A DNA stretch of 64,000 bases, from assembly GCF_006152065.1 (NCBI RefSeq), contig NZ_VDFW01000029.1, forward strand, positions 25,596-89,595, written 5' to 3'. The stretch is from Amycolatopsis alkalitolerans (lineage in GTDB: Bacteria > Actinomycetota > Actinomycetes > Mycobacteriales > Pseudonocardiaceae). The notes beneath the pieces are model-generated. The model saw nothing but the letters and a program-made list of their open reading frames with translations, had not been told where the DNA came from and made no database searches. Positions 7,952-19,024 of this stretch are shown piece after piece. Both the position numbers and the translations under genes were made by a program. Within the stretch, counting starts at the first letter, position 1. Each line of letters starts with the position of its first letter.

Positions 7952-8754
7952 GGGGTTCCGGTGGTCGAGGGCATACCGGCTCCGGTTTCGGTCTGCGCGC
8001 CGTCCGAGCCCTGGTAGTCCATCGGTTTCGCGTCCGGCCCGGGCGTGGCCGGATCGAACGGCGGCGGGTTGTCCGGGTCGAACGCGCCGGGCCCGAGCGC
8101 GTCACACGAGGCGCCGACCTCGGGAGTCGTGTTCTGGTTCGTGCGCAGCGCGGTGACGAACTGGTCGATCCGCTCGTCGTCGGCGCTGTCCACCTTCAGC
8201 TGATGGCCCCAGGACTGCAGCGAGACCGGCTTGTCGAGGCCCGGGTACGGCGACAACATCGTGTACGGCTTGCCCTCGACCTTGGTCTTGAGCTTGTTCA
8301 GCGCGTCACCGGTGACCTGGTCCGGGTTGTAGGCGATCCACACCGCCCCGTGCTCGAGCGAGTGGACCATGTTCTCCGAGCGGACCGCCTTCGGGTACGC
8401 GATCCCGTTGCACGCCGCCCAGTAGCCGTCGTGCGGACCGCCGATCGGCGGGCTGTGGTCGTAGGCGACCCGCTCGGTCGGCAGCACGTGCACGCTGCCC
8501 TTGTAGCTGCCCGTCACGATGCCGGCAAGCCCCAGCGACGGGTCGTGGTTGGCGTCGGTGGGCGCCCAGTCGGCGAGCGCCCGCTTCGGCGCCGACTGCA
8601 CGAGGTAGTAGGCGACGACCACCGCGGCGAGCGCCACGACGGCGACGACCGCGATAACCGTCGCCCACGGAAAACCGCGCCTGGTGACGACCGACGCGCG
8701 CGCCGCTTTGACGGCGTTCTTCGACGAGGCCTTCTTGTTCGTACCGCTGGCCAT
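7948..8754 (-). CDS. DUF3105 membrane-anchored protein
   Basis: A 268-residue protein with a basic N-terminus (TNKKASSKNAVKAARAS), one membrane helix at about 30-50 and an extracytoplasmic DUF3105 domain. The domain shows YDHSPPIGGPHDGYW and SLEHGAVWIAY, conserved His-containing signatures. The C-terminus is Pro/Asp-rich and low in complexity. It is translated together with the following DUF305 gene through a 4-base overlap; the two families often occur side by side. Biochemical function is not established; a role in handling metal at the cell surface is only suggested by the neighbours. Confidence 0.85.
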   Translation of the reverse strand: MASGTNKKASSKNAVKAARASVVTRRGFPWATVIAVVAVVALAAVVVAYYLVQSAPKRALADWAPTDANHDPSLGLAGIVTGSYKGSVHVLPTERVAYDHSPPIGGPHDGYWAACNGIAYPKAVRSENMVHSLEHGAVWIAYNPDQVTGDALNKLKTKVEGKPYTMLSPYPGLDKPVSLQSWGHQLKVDSADDERIDQFVTALRTNQNTTPEVGASCDALGPGAFDPDNPPPFDPATPGPDAKPMDYQGSDGAQTETGAGMPSTTGTP

Positions 8755-8843
8755 GGTTCCCGCATCCGGTTGGTTCGAATTGTCCAGAGTGAGTGTAGGG
8801 ACGGCATGTCAGAGCGCTGTCAACCGCCACATACACTCGCGTA

Positions 8844-10499
8844 GTGACTCCCGCCGTGCTTGCCGAACTCGTCCGCGCGTCCGCCGTGCAGGTGCTGACC
8901 GCGCGTGGCCTCGATCACGCTGTCCTGCCCGAACTGGTAACGATCGAGCGACCCCGCAACCCCGAGCACGGCGACTACGCGACCAACCTGGCCCTCCAGG
9001 TGGCGAAGAAGGCAGGCATGGCGCCGCGCGAGTTCGCCCAGGCACTGGCCGACGAGGTCGCGAAGGACAGCGGCGTCGCGACGGCCGAGGTCGCGGGTCC
9101 CGGCTTCCTCAACTTCCGCCTCGCCGCGGACGCGCAGGGCGAGCAGGTGCGCCAGGTGCTGGCCGCCGGTGAGCGCTACGGCTCCGGCGATGTCTACGCG
9201 GGCCGCAAGATCAACCTGGAGTTCGTCTCGGCCAACCCGACCGGTCCGATCCATCTCGGCGGCACTCGCTGGGCCGCGGTCGGCGACGCGCTGGGCCGGA
9301 TCCTGGCCGCCCAGGGCGCGGACGTGACCCGCGAGTACTACGTGAACGACGCGGGCGCGCAGGTCGACCGGTTCGCCGAGTCGCTGATCGCCTCGGCCAA
9401 GGGGGAGCCGACCCCGGAGAACGGTTACGCGGGTGCGTACATCTCCGACATCGCGGCCGAGGTGCTCCGCCGCGAACCGAGCGCGCTGTCACTGCCCGAA
9501 GGCGAGCGGCACCAGCTGTTCCGCCGCATCGGCATGGGACTCATGCTCGACGAGATGAGGCACAGCCTGCACGAGTTCGGCACCGACTTCGACGTGTTCT
9601 TCTCCGAGAGCTCCCTGCACGACTCGGGCGAGGTCGACCGCACGCTGTCGGAGCTCAAGGCCTCGGGCAGCCTGTACGAGGCGGACGGCGCGTGGTGGCT
9701 GCGCTCGACGGCGTTCGGCGACGACAAGGACCGCGTGGTCGTCAAGAGCGACGGCGCCCCCGCGTACATCGCGGGCGATCTGGCCTACCTCAAGGACAAG
9801 ATCGGCCGCGGGTTCGACGTCTGCGTCTATATGCTGGGCGCCGACCACCACGGCTACATCGCCCGGCTCAAGGCGGCGGCCGCGGCGATGGGGCACGATC
9901 CGGCCGTGGTCGAGGTGCTCATCGGCCAGCTGGTGAACCTGGTCAAGGACGGCCAGCCGGTCAAGATGAGCAAGCGCGCCGGCACCGTGATCACGCTCGA
10001 GGACCTGGTCGAGGCGGTCGGCGTCGACGCCGCGCGCTACGAGCTGGCCCGGTACTCGGTCGACTCGGTGCTGGAGGTCGACCTCGACCTGCTGCGCAAG
10101 CGCAGCGACGAGAACCCGGTCTACTACGTGCAGTACGCGCACGCCCGGCTGGCCTCGCTCCAGCGCAACGCCGCCGACCTGGGCCTGAAACTGGACCCGA
10201 ACGCGGACCTGGGCCTGCTCACGCTCGCCCAGGAAGGCGAGCTGATCCGCACGATCGGCGAGTTCCCGGCGATCGTGCGCCGCGCCGCGGAGCTGCGTGA
10301 GCCGCACCGCGTGGCCCGGTATCTGGAGATCCTGGCCGGCGCGTTCCACAAGTTCTACGCCGTCGCGCCCGTGCTGCCGAAGGGAGACGAGGAGGCGACG
10401 GCACTCACCTTCGCGCGGCTCGCGCTGTGCGAGGCGGCGCGGCAGGTCTTCGCCAATGGGCTGCGGCTGCTCGGTGTCTCCGCCCCGGAACGGATGTAA
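8844..10499 (+). CDS. argS: Arginyl-tRNA synthetase
   Basis: Class I aminoacyl-tRNA synthetase charging tRNA-Arg with arginine. The 551-residue length is normal. The HIGH signature appears as GPIHLGG near residue 137 and the KMSKS counterpart as VKMSKRAG near 375; the N-terminal Add1 domain and the C-terminal anticodon-binding helical domain ending LGVSAPERM are both present. GTG 8844 is the start. It heads the argS-lysA-hom-thrC-thrB row seen in mycobacteria, with 3 bases to lysA. A tRNA-Arg gene lies 2.6 kb upstream. Confidence 0.97.
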   Translation: MTPAVLAELVRASAVQVLTARGLDHAVLPELVTIERPRNPEHGDYATNLALQVAKKAGMAPREFAQALADEVAKDSGVATAEVAGPGFLNFRLAADAQGEQVRQVLAAGERYGSGDVYAGRKINLEFVSANPTGPIHLGGTRWAAVGDALGRILAAQGADVTREYYVNDAGAQVDRFAESLIASAKGEPTPENGYAGAYISDIAAEVLRREPSALSLPEGERHQLFRRIGMGLMLDEMRHSLHEFGTDFDVFFSESSLHDSGEVDRTLSELKASGSLYEADGAWWLRSTAFGDDKDRVVVKSDGAPAYIAGDLAYLKDKIGRGFDVCVYMLGADHHGYIARLKAAAAAMGHDPAVVEVLIGQLVNLVKDGQPVKMSKRAGTVITLEDLVEAVGVDAARYELARYSVDSVLEVDLDLLRKRSDENPVYYVQYAHARLASLQRNAADLGLKLDPNADLGLLTLAQEGELIRTIGEFPAIVRRAAELREPHRVARYLEILAGAFHKFYAVAPVLPKGDEEATALTFARLALCEAARQVFANGLRLLGVSAPERM

Positions 10500-10502
10500 G
10501 TC

Positions 10503-11936
10503 ATGGCTCACCCCGCAGGTCCACGTCACGCCGACGTCCGCCCGCACGTCGACACGTCCGGCTTCCCGCCCGCCACGGCCCAGGAACTCGACAGGCTGTA
10601 CCCGAAGGTGTGGCCCCGCAACACTTATCGCGCGCCCGACGGGGTCGTGCGCATCGCGGGCGTCGACGTCCGGGAGCTCGCGGCCACCTATGGCACGCCA
10701 CTGTTCGTCGTGGACGAAGCCGACTTCAAATCGCGCTGTGCCGAGTACGCCGAAGCGTTCGACGACCCGGCGCTGGTGCACTACGCGGCGAAGGCGTTCC
10801 TGTGCACCGAAGTCGCGCGGTGGGTCGCCGCGCAGGGGCTGAGCATGGACGTGGCGAGCGGGGGAGAGCTCGCCGTCGCGCTGCGCGCGGGTTTCCCGGC
10901 GGAGCGGATCACCTTCCACGGCAACAACAAGTCGGTCGCCGAACTCGAGTCCGCAGTGGACGCCGGGGTCGGCACGGTGGTGCTCGACTCGTACTACGAG
11001 ATCGCCCGGCTGGCCGACGTCGCCGCCCGCCGCGAGATCACGCAGGACGTGCTCGTGCGGGTCACGGTCGGCGTCGAGGCGCACACCCACGAGTTCATCG
11101 CGACCGCGCACGAGGACCAGAAGTTCGGGTTCTCCCTCGCCGCCGGCGACGCCGCCGAGGCCGTGCGCCGGGTGCTCAACGCGTCCTCGCTCAACCTCGT
11201 CGGCCTGCACAGCCACATCGGTTCGCAGATCTTCGACGCCGACGGGTTCGAGGTCGCCGCGCGCCGCGTGGTCGGGCTGCTCGCCGAACTCGCCAAGGAG
11301 CACGGCGAAGCGCTGCTCGAGCAACTGTCCCTTGTGGATCTCGGCGGTGGCTTCGGGATCGCGTACACCGACAAGGACAACCCGCCGCCGCCCGCGCAGA
11401 TGGTCACGCAGATCCGCGAGATCGTGCGCAAGGAGTGCGAGTTCGCGGGGTTGCCGGTGCCGCGGATCGCGGGCGAGCCGGGCCGCGCGATCGCCGGCCC
11501 CGGCACGATCACGCTGTACGAGGTCGGCACCACCAAGGATGTTTCCCTGGGGGACAACGAAAGCCGCCGCTACGTCAGCGTCGACGGCGGGATGAGCGAC
11601 AACATCCGCACGGCCCTCTACGACGCGCTGTACGACTGCCGCCTGGTCTCCCGCTCGGCCGACGACGGGGACGGCGCGGTCGACGCCGCGCTCTCGCGAG
11701 TGGTGGGCAAGCACTGCGAATCCGGCGACATCGTGGTCCGCGACTGCTGGCTGCCCGACACGCTCGCCCCCGGTGATCTGCTCGCGCTCGCGGCGACGGG
11801 CGCGTACTGCTATTCGATGGCCAGCAACTACAACCGGCTCCCGCGGCCCGCGGTCGTGGCGGTCCGCAACGGCATGCACCGGTTGCTGCTGCGCCGGGAA
11901 ACCGTCGAGGACATGCTGAACCTGGAGGTGTCGTGA
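10503..11936 (+). CDS. lysA: Diaminopimelate decarboxylase
   Basis: PLP-dependent fold-III decarboxylase making L-lysine from meso-diaminopimelate, the last step of the pathway. The 477-residue product has the PLP lysine in VHYAAKAF near residue 97, HSHIGSQI, the glycine-rich GEPGRAIAG phosphate-binding motif and the C-terminal barrel with DCWLPDT and YNRLPRP. In cells with DAP-type peptidoglycan it also governs the DAP/lysine split. It starts 3 bases after argS and overlaps hom by 4 bases, so it should be cotranscribed with both. Confidence 0.97.
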   Translation: MAHPAGPRHADVRPHVDTSGFPPATAQELDRLYPKVWPRNTYRAPDGVVRIAGVDVRELAATYGTPLFVVDEADFKSRCAEYAEAFDDPALVHYAAKAFLCTEVARWVAAQGLSMDVASGGELAVALRAGFPAERITFHGNNKSVAELESAVDAGVGTVVLDSYYEIARLADVAARREITQDVLVRVTVGVEAHTHEFIATAHEDQKFGFSLAAGDAAEAVRRVLNASSLNLVGLHSHIGSQIFDADGFEVAARRVVGLLAELAKEHGEALLEQLSLVDLGGGFGIAYTDKDNPPPPAQMVTQIREIVRKECEFAGLPVPRIAGEPGRAIAGPGTITLYEVGTTKDVSLGDNESRRYVSVDGGMSDNIRTALYDALYDCRLVSRSADDGDGAVDAALSRVVGKHCESGDIVVRDCWLPDTLAPGDLLALAATGAYCYSMASNYNRLPRPAVVAVRNGMHRLLLRRETVEDMLNLEVS

Positions 11937-13246
11937 CACTGTCCACTGCGGATGGCAAGGCAGTCCGAGTCGCGCTGCTCGGCTGTGGCACGGTGGGCAG
12001 CGAGGTCGCCAGGTTGCTGACCGAGCAGGCCGACGAGCTCGCCGCCCGCGCCGGCGCCCCGGTCGAGCTGGCGGGGATCGCGGTCCGCCGCCCCGACAAG
12101 CACCCTGAGCTGCCGCAGCATCTGCTCACCGCCGACGCGGCGGCGCTGGTCGAGTCCGATGTGGACGTGATCGTCGAGCTGGTCGGCGGGATCGAACCGG
12201 TCCGCACCTGGCTGCTCACCGCGCTGCGCAAGGGAAAGTCGGTCGTCACGGCGAACAAGGCGCTGCTGTCGGAGTACTCCGCGGAACTGTCCGAGGCCGC
12301 CGACTCCGCCGGGGCGGACCTGTTCTTCGAGGCCGCGGTCGCGGGTGCCATCCCGCTGCTGCGCCCGCTGCGCGAGTCGCTGGCCGGTGACCGCATCACG
12401 AAGGTGATGGGCATCGTCAACGGCACCACCAACTTCATCCTGTCCGCGATGGACTCCACCGGCGCCGGGTACGCCGAAACGCTCGACGAGGCGAGCCGTC
12501 TCGGGTATGCGGAGGCGGACCCGACGGCCGATGTGGACGGTTACGACGCCGCATCGAAGGCCGCGATCCTCGCCTCGCTCGCCTTCCACAGCCGCGTGAC
12601 CGCGTCGGACGTGCATCGCGAGGGCATCTCGGGCGTCACCTCCTCCGACATCGCGGCCGCGAAAGCCTTGGGGCGCACGGTAAAGCTCCTCGCGATCTGC
12701 GAGCGCGTCACCGCCGACGACGGCACCGAGTCCGTGTCGGCGCGCGTGCATCCGGTGATGATCCCGCGAAGCCATCCGCTCGCGGGTGTCGGCGGCGCCT
12801 TCAACGCGGTGTTCGTCGAAGCCGATGCGGCGGGGGAGCTGATGTTCTACGGCCAGGGGGCCGGCGGCGCGCCGACGGCCAGCGCCGTGCTCGGAGATCT
12901 CGTCGCGGTGGCGCGCAATCGCGTGCTCGGGGGCCGTGGCCCGCGCGAGTCCGCGCACGCGAACCTGCCCGTGCGGCCGATGGGGCAGACCCCGACGCGG
13001 TACCACGTGAGCCTGGACGTGGCCGACCGCCCGGGTGTGCTCGCGCAGGTCGCGCAGGTCTTCGCGGACCACGGCGTGAGCATCGCGGCGGTACGGCAGC
13101 GTGACAGGCTGTCCACGGCGAGCCTGGTCATCGTGACCCATCTCGCACCGGACGCCGCTCTGGAAGCGACGGTCAGGGAGATCGGGAAGATGGACGTGGT
13201 GCGGGAAGTGGTCAGCGTGATGCGGGTGGAAGGCGAAGACGCATGA
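11933..13246 (+). CDS. hom: Homoserine dehydrogenase
   Basis: NAD(P)-dependent reduction of aspartate semialdehyde to homoserine, the branch towards threonine and methionine. The 437-residue protein opens with the Rossmann motif [11 protein letters not shown], has the catalytic core [11 protein letters not shown] and a C-terminal ACT domain (about 360-435, [13 protein letters not shown]), indicating feedback control, probably by threonine. It is monofunctional, with no aspartokinase domain. GTG 11933 overlaps the lysA stop, and its own stop overlaps thrC as ATGA. Confidence 0.97.
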   Translation: MTLSTADGKAVRVALLGCGTVGSEVARLLTEQADELAARAGAPVELAGIAVRRPDKHPELPQHLLTADAAALVESDVDVIVELVGGIEPVRTWLLTALRKGKSVVTANKALLSEYSAELSEAADSAGADLFFEAAVAGAIPLLRPLRESLAGDRITKVMGIVNGTTNFILSAMDSTGAGYAETLDEASRLGYAEADPTADVDGYDAASKAAILASLAFHSRVTASDVHREGISGVTSSDIAAAKALGRTVKLLAICERVTADDGTESVSARVHPVMIPRSHPLAGVGGAFNAVFVEADAAGELMFYGQGAGGAPTASAVLGDLVAVARNRVLGGRGPRESAHANLPVRPMGQTPTRYHVSLDVADRPGVLAQVAQVFADHGVSIAAVRQRDRLSTASLVIVTHLAPDAALEATVREIGKMDVVREVVSVMRVEGEDA

Positions 13247-14301
13247 AGGCGGGCTGGCCGGGGATCATCGAGGCGTATGCCGACCGGGTGCCGATCCCCG
13301 CCGGGGCCAGGGTGGTCACCCTCGGCGAGGGCAACACCCCGCTCATGCCGGCGCCGCACCTGTCCGAACTCACCGGCGCCGAGGTCTACCTCAAGGTCGA
13401 GGGCGCCAACCCGACCGGTTCGTTCAAGGACCGGGGGATGACCGTCGCGATCACGCACGCGCTCGCGAGCGGTCTGCGGGCCGTCATCTGTGCCTCCACG
13501 GGCAACACCTCCGCCTCGGCCGCCGCGTATGCCGCGCGGGCCGGGCTCACCTGCGCGGTCCTCGTACCGCAGGGCAAGATCGCGATGGGCAAGCTCGCCC
13601 AGGCGGTCCTGCACGGCGCGCGGATCCTGCAGGTCGACGGCAACTTCGACGACTGCCTGGAACTCGCCCGCAAGACCGCGGCCGATCATCCCGTCACGCT
13701 CGTCAACTCGGTCAACCCGGTTCGCCTCGTTGGGCAGCGGACCGCGGCCTACGAGGTGTGCGACGTGCTCGGCAAGGCGCCCGACGTGCACTGCCTGCCG
13801 GTCGGAAACGCGGGCAACATCACGGCCTACTGGGCCGGGTACACCGGGTACGCGGCCGACGGGCTGGTCGAGAACACGCCGCGGATGTTCGGTTTCCAGG
13901 CCGCGGGCGCCGCGCCGCTCGTACTCGGCGAGCCGGTCAAGGAACCGGACACGATCGCGACGGCGATCCGCATCGGGAGCCCCGCTTCGTGGCAGGGCGC
14001 GGTCGGCGCGCGCAACGCGTCGGGTGGTCTGTTCGAGAAGGTCACCGACGAGCAAATCCTTGCGGCGTACCGGTTACTGGCCCGCAAGGAGGGCGTGTTC
14101 GTCGAGCCGTCCTCGGCCACCAGCGTCGCCGGGCTGCTGCTGACCGCGCAGGACGGGCGCCTGCCCAAGGGGTCGACGGTGGTCTGCACCGTGACCGGTC
14201 ACGGGCTGAAGGACCCGGCGACGGCACTGGAAGGCAATGTCGAGGTCGAGCCGCTGGCGGTCGACCCGCGGGCCGTCGCGGCGGCGCTGGACCTGTCATG
14301 A
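13243..14301 (+). CDS. thrC: Threonine synthase
   Basis: PLP enzyme converting O-phosphohomoserine to threonine. The 352-residue length fits the compact actinobacterial class. The PLP lysine sits in GSFKDRGM near residue 62, followed by the [18 protein letters not shown] motif and the phosphate-binding PVGNAGN loop. It overlaps hom and thrB by 4 bases on each side, so the three are translated in register as a hom-thrC-thrB operon. Confidence 0.97.
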   Translation: MKAGWPGIIEAYADRVPIPAGARVVTLGEGNTPLMPAPHLSELTGAEVYLKVEGANPTGSFKDRGMTVAITHALASGLRAVICASTGNTSASAAAYAARAGLTCAVLVPQGKIAMGKLAQAVLHGARILQVDGNFDDCLELARKTAADHPVTLVNSVNPVRLVGQRTAAYEVCDVLGKAPDVHCLPVGNAGNITAYWAGYTGYAADGLVENTPRMFGFQAAGAAPLVLGEPVKEPDTIATAIRIGSPASWQGAVGARNASGGLFEKVTDEQILAAYRLLARKEGVFVEPSSATSVAGLLLTAQDGRLPKGSTVVCTVTGHGLKDPATALEGNVEVEPLAVDPRAVAAALDLS

Positions 14302-15179
14302 ACTCGTTCACGGTGACCGTGCCGGCCTCGTCGGCGAATCTGGGGCCTGGCTTCGACGCCCTCGGGCTCGCGCTGGGACTGCACGACGTGGTCGACGTGC
14401 GGGTCATCGACGCCGGCCTGAAGGTCGAGGTGGTCGACGCGGGCGCGGGCGGCGTCGAGGACGTTCCGACCGACGAGACGCACCTGGTGGTACAGGCCAT
14501 CCGGCGCACCTGCGAGCGCCTCGACGTCCGGCCGCCCGGGCTGCATCTGCGCTGTTTCAACAAGATCCCGCACGCGCGCGGCCTGGGTTCCTCGGCCGCC
14601 GCGGTCGTGTCCGGGGTCGCGGCCGGCTACGCCATCGCGGAGAAACCGCTGGACGCCGAAGCCGTCCAGATCGCGGCCGAGTTCGAAGGCCATGCCGACA
14701 ACGCGGCCGCCAGCCTGCTCGGCGGCCTGGTGATCGCCTGGTGCGAGGACGGCCGGTTCCACGCGGACCGCGTGACCGTGCACCGTGGCATCCGGCCCGT
14801 GCTCGCCGTCCCGGCCGTCAAATCCGCCACCGCCGCGACGCGCGGCCTGCTGCCGGCCAAGGTGCCGCATGCCGACGCCGCGTTCACCGCCGGCCGGGCC
14901 GCCCTTGCCGTGCACGCGCTGACCTGCGATCCTTCGGTGCTGCTGGCCGCCACCGCGGACCGGCTCCACCAGCACTACCGGGCGCCCGCCTACCCGGCGA
15001 CGGCCCGGCTGGTACGTGATCTGCGCAACGCCGGCGTCGCGGCCGCGGTTTCGGGCGCCGGGCCCACGGTGATCGCATTGACGACAGACGGAATAATTCC
15101 GGCAGAGGTCGGTGTTGAAGGGTTCGTAGTAACCGAGCTACCAGTGGAAACCGCTGGAGTCCAGGTCACGGCCCGGTAG
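14298..15179 (+). CDS. thrB: Homoserine kinase (GHMP family)
   Basis: Phosphorylates homoserine for threonine synthase. I start at ATG 14298, which overlaps the thrC stop and gives [19 protein letters not shown], the expected GHMP N-terminus; the open frame further upstream is only a shadow of thrC. The product is 293 residues. The ATP-binding loop is [12 protein letters not shown] near residue 95 and the C-terminal GHMP motif is [13 protein letters not shown]. It is the last gene of the amino-acid operon before the rho leader. Confidence 0.96.
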   Translation: MNSFTVTVPASSANLGPGFDALGLALGLHDVVDVRVIDAGLKVEVVDAGAGGVEDVPTDETHLVVQAIRRTCERLDVRPPGLHLRCFNKIPHARGLGSSAAAVVSGVAAGYAIAEKPLDAEAVQIAAEFEGHADNAAASLLGGLVIAWCEDGRFHADRVTVHRGIRPVLAVPAVKSATAATRGLLPAKVPHADAAFTAGRAALAVHALTCDPSVLLAATADRLHQHYRAPAYPATARLVRDLRNAGVAAAVSGAGPTVIALTTDGIIPAEVGVEGFVVTELPVETAGVQVTAR

Positions 15180-15542
15180 CGGGCGAGCGCCGGTTTCGCG
15201 GCACGCCGGGGGTGGTTGTTGCACCCCGACCCGGTGCGGTCTACCCTCGGGGGCGTTCGATCACCGTGCGCAGTCCGCACCCGGTGACGCCCCGGGGGAT
15301 CCTTCCCGGATCGCATCTCCAGTTGAAGCCGATGATTCCGCGTAGCTGATGCAGGGATGGACCTCAGGCGGGTAACCGGTGGCAACGGTGACGAATATCC
15401 CGTGTGGCGGCCTTCGCCACTCCTGACCTGCCGGTCTCGATCCGGCGAAGACGCACGGGCAGTAGCGAACCGCTGCGCGATCAGATGCGGGCGGTAGTCC
15501 GCTGATCCACCTGGAGGCGTGGATCGGTCAGGAAGGACATGT
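15180..15542 (+). promoter_or_regulatory. Non-coding rho leader (363 bases)
   Basis: No convincing gene lies between thrB and rho. The stretch holds a GC-rich hairpin just after thrB and then a long untranslated region up to the ribosome site AGGAAGGA (15530-15537). Long leaders before rho are typical because Rho often limits its own synthesis by acting in this region; such autoregulation is likely here but is inference. I saw no riboswitch core. Confidence 0.5.
15207..15228 (+). terminator. Hairpin after thrB
   Basis: GGGGTG at 15209-15214 pairs with CACCCC at 15222-15227 around a 7-base loop, 29 bases after the thrB stop. No T-run follows, which is usual for actinobacterial hairpin terminators. 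It probably marks the end of the argS-thrB transcript. Confidence 0.4.
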
Positions 15543-17399
15543 GTGAGCAACACCGATCTTTTGAGCGGTGACCTGGACACTCAGGCCGCTCCAGCCGCGT
15601 CGGGATCAGCGGAACAGGCGAACGGTGCCGCGCCCAAGCGGCGGACCGGCGGCCTGTCCGGGATGGTGATCGCCGACCTGCGGGAGCTCGCGGCCGAGTT
15701 GGGTGTCGGGGACACCAAGGGTATGCGAAAGGGCGACCTCATCGCCGCGATCCGCGAGCGCCAGGGCAAGGTGCCCCGCAAGCGCGCTGCGGCGGCCGAG
15801 ACGCTCCCCTTCGACGGCGTCACCGAGGAGCGGCCGAGTACCGCACCTGCCGAGAAGAAGCAGGACAAGCCCGCGGAGCGGCCGGAGAAGGCCCCGCAGG
15901 CGGAGAAGGCGAGCGAGCGGCCGGCCGGCGAAGTGGCCCCGCAGCAAGGTGAGGACGGTGCCCGCCGCGAGGGCGGCAACCGCCGTCGCCGCGGTTCCAA
16001 CCGCCCGGCCGGCAGCCCCGAAGCGGCCGGCCAGCAGCGCACCGAGCAGCCGCAGCGTGAGCGTGACGGCGGCCAGGGCAACCAGGGCGGTAACCAGCGC
16101 CGCCAGCAGAACAACAACCAGCCGCAGAACAACCGTGGCCCGCAGGGCGACAGCGGTGACGACGAGGAAGGCGGCCGTCGCGGCCGCCGGTTCCGCGACC
16201 GTCGCCGTCGCGGCGGCCGTGGGGAGGGCGGCGGCCCGGACACCGAGATCCGCGAGGACGACGTCCTGCTGCCGGTCGCCGGCATCCTCGACGTGCTCGA
16301 CAACTACGCGTTCGTCCGCACCTCGGGCTACCTGGCCGGGCCGAACGACGTGTACGTGTCGCTTTCGCTGGTGCGCAAGTACAACCTGCGCCGCGGCGAC
16401 GCCATCACCGGTGTCGTCAAGCAGCCGCGTGAGGGCGAGCAGCAGCGGCAGAAGTTCAACCCGCTGGTGCGGGTGGACACCATCAACGGGCTCGACCCGG
16501 AGCAGGCCAAGAAGCGGCCCGAGTTCACCAAGCTGACCCCGCTCTACCCCAACGAGCGGCTCCGCCTGGAGACCGAGTCGCACAAGCTGACCACCCGCGT
16601 CATCGATCTGGTGATGCCGGTCGGCAAGGGCCAGCGCGCGCTGATCGTGTCGCCGCCGAAGGCCGGCAAGACCACGATCATGCAGGACATCGCGAACGCG
16701 ATCACCACGAACAACCCCGAGTGCCACCTGATGGTCGTCCTCGTCGACGAGCGTCCGGAAGAGGTCACCGACATGCAGCGCTCGGTGAAGGGCGAGGTCA
16801 TCGCCTCGACCTTCGACCGGCCGCCGTCGGACCACACCTCGGTCGCGGAGCTGTCCATCGAGCGGGCCAAGCGCCTCGTGGAGATGGGCATGGACGTGGT
16901 GGTCCTGCTCGACTCGATCACCCGCCTCGGCCGTGCGTACAACCTGGCGGCCCCGGCGTCCGGCCGGATCCTCTCCGGTGGTGTCGACTCGACCGCGCTG
17001 TTCCCGCCGAAGCGTTTCCTCGGCGCGGCGCGCAACATCGAGAACGGCGGCTCGCTGACCATCTTCGCCACGGCGATGGTGGAGACCGGGTCCACCGGTG
17101 ACACGGTGATCTTCGAGGAGTTCAAGGGTACGGGCAACGCCGAGCTCAAGCTCGACCGCAAGATCGCCGAGCGGCGCGTGTTCCCGGCGGTGGACATCAA
17201 CCCGTCCGGCACCCGTAAGGAAGAGCTGCTGCTCTCGCCGGACGAGCTGGCGGTGCACCACAAGCTGCACCGGGTCCTGCACGCGCTGGACTCGCAGCAG
17301 GCGATCGACCTGCTGCTGTCCCGCCTGCGCAAGACCAAGACCAACATCGAGTTCCTGATGCAGGTCTCCAAGACCGCGTTGGGCGCGGACGAAGACTGA
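15543..17399 (+). CDS. rho: Transcription termination factor Rho
   Basis: Hexameric RNA helicase ending transcripts. GTG 15543 is chosen because AGGAAGGA lies 5 bases ahead. The 618-residue product has a Rho_N/SAP-like segment (about 36-76), a long charged insertion (about 78-238), the RNA-binding cold-shock domain (about 238-300, VRTSGYL) and the ATPase core with Walker A PPKAGKTT at 371-378. The insertion is rich in Arg, Gly, Gln and Asn, with a near-pure Q/N/G stretch at 177-198; E. coli Rho (about 419 residues) lacks it, while high-GC actinobacteria carry such inserts, which help bind structured RNA. A perfect hairpin follows the stop. Confidence 0.97.
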   Translation: MSNTDLLSGDLDTQAAPAASGSAEQANGAAPKRRTGGLSGMVIADLRELAAELGVGDTKGMRKGDLIAAIRERQGKVPRKRAAAAETLPFDGVTEERPSTAPAEKKQDKPAERPEKAPQAEKASERPAGEVAPQQGEDGARREGGNRRRRGSNRPAGSPEAAGQQRTEQPQRERDGGQGNQGGNQRRQQNNNQPQNNRGPQGDSGDDEEGGRRGRRFRDRRRRGGRGEGGGPDTEIREDDVLLPVAGILDVLDNYAFVRTSGYLAGPNDVYVSLSLVRKYNLRRGDAITGVVKQPREGEQQRQKFNPLVRVDTINGLDPEQAKKRPEFTKLTPLYPNERLRLETESHKLTTRVIDLVMPVGKGQRALIVSPPKAGKTTIMQDIANAITTNNPECHLMVVLVDERPEEVTDMQRSVKGEVIASTFDRPPSDHTSVAELSIERAKRLVEMGMDVVVLLDSITRLGRAYNLAAPASGRILSGGVDSTALFPPKRFLGAARNIENGGSLTIFATAMVETGSTGDTVIFEEFKGTGNAELKLDRKIAERRVFPAVDINPSGTRKEELLLSPDELAVHHKLHRVLHALDSQQAIDLLLSRLRKTKTNIEFLMQVSKTALGADED

Positions 17400-17405
17400 C
17401 GGGAG

Positions 17406-17439
17406 CGTGCTGCCGCCGGAATACCCCGGCGGCAGCACG
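17406..17439 (+). terminator. rho terminator hairpin
   Basis: A perfect 14-bp stem (17406-17419 with 17426-17439) and a 6-base loop begins 6 bases after the rho stop, followed by CGTTGTTCC. Strength and placement fit an intrinsic terminator despite the weak T-run. Confidence 0.85.
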
Positions 17440-17529
17440 CGTTGTTCCGTCTGGCAAAATCAATCCGCTGAAGTCCGGCTCCGGTTCACCCCGCGCGCGG
17501 GGACCCGGCGGCCACGATGAGAGGACCCC

Positions 17530-17757
17530 ATGAAGAGCGGTATCCACCCCGAATACGTCCCGACCACGGTGACGTGCGGCTGCGGCAACACCTTCCAGAC
17601 GCGGAGCACCAAGACCTCCGGCCAGATCACGGTTGAGATCTGCTCCAACTGCCACCCGTTCTACACCGGCAAGCAGAAGATCCTGGACACCGGTGGCCGG
17701 GTCGCGCGCTTCGAGGCGCGCTACGGCAAGCGTCAGAAGAAGACCGACGCCAAGTAG
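17530..17757 (+). CDS. rpmE: 50S ribosomal protein L31, zinc-binding form
   Basis: A 75-residue L31 of the large ribosomal subunit. It is the zinc (C+) paralogue: Cys16 and Cys18 in TCGCGN plus Cys38 and Cys41 in CSNC form the metal site; the zinc-free form made under zinc limitation lacks these. The start ATG 17530 follows GAGAGGACCCC. The gene has its own hairpin terminator and lies between rho and prfA as in mycobacteria. Confidence 0.97.
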   Translation: MKSGIHPEYVPTTVTCGCGNTFQTRSTKTSGQITVEICSNCHPFYTGKQKILDTGGRVARFEARYGKRQKKTDAK

Positions 17758-17766
17758 CTTGATCGA

Positions 17767-17802
17767 CGGCGCCCGCCACCCGGACCCCGGGGGCGGGCGC
17801 CG
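17767..17802 (+). terminator. rpmE terminator hairpin
   Basis: An 11-bp perfect GC-rich stem (17767-17777 with 17792-17802) starts 10 bases after rpmE. It lies 43 bases before prfA, so it may give partial read-through into the release factor gene. Confidence 0.8.
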
Positions 17803-17844
17803 CTGCTGTGTCCAGGGTTGTTCGCCGAAACAGAGGTCAGGCAA

Positions 17845-18909
<1,065 letters not shown>

Positions 18910-19024
18910 GATGCCCGGAAACCCGGACCTCACAAAGAGAATTGTCTTCCACGCGGAGGTTCGGTCCGGGGTGTCCGGCGCGGCCTTGCCGGGGACGTAG
19001 CGGCGGCTGTGGGAAAGTAGAGCT

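Noticed and set aside
9489..11939. Very long minus-strand frame across argS and lysA
   Set aside because: Antisense to two clear housekeeping genes; composition is rich in Arg, Asp, His and Val, as expected for a GC-driven shadow.
13758..14297. Upstream extension of the thrB frame
   Set aside because: Lies within thrC; ATG 14298 starts the standard homoserine kinase N-terminus.
15606..17438. Minus-strand frame opposite rho
   Set aside because: No domain, no ribosome site and full overlap with rho.
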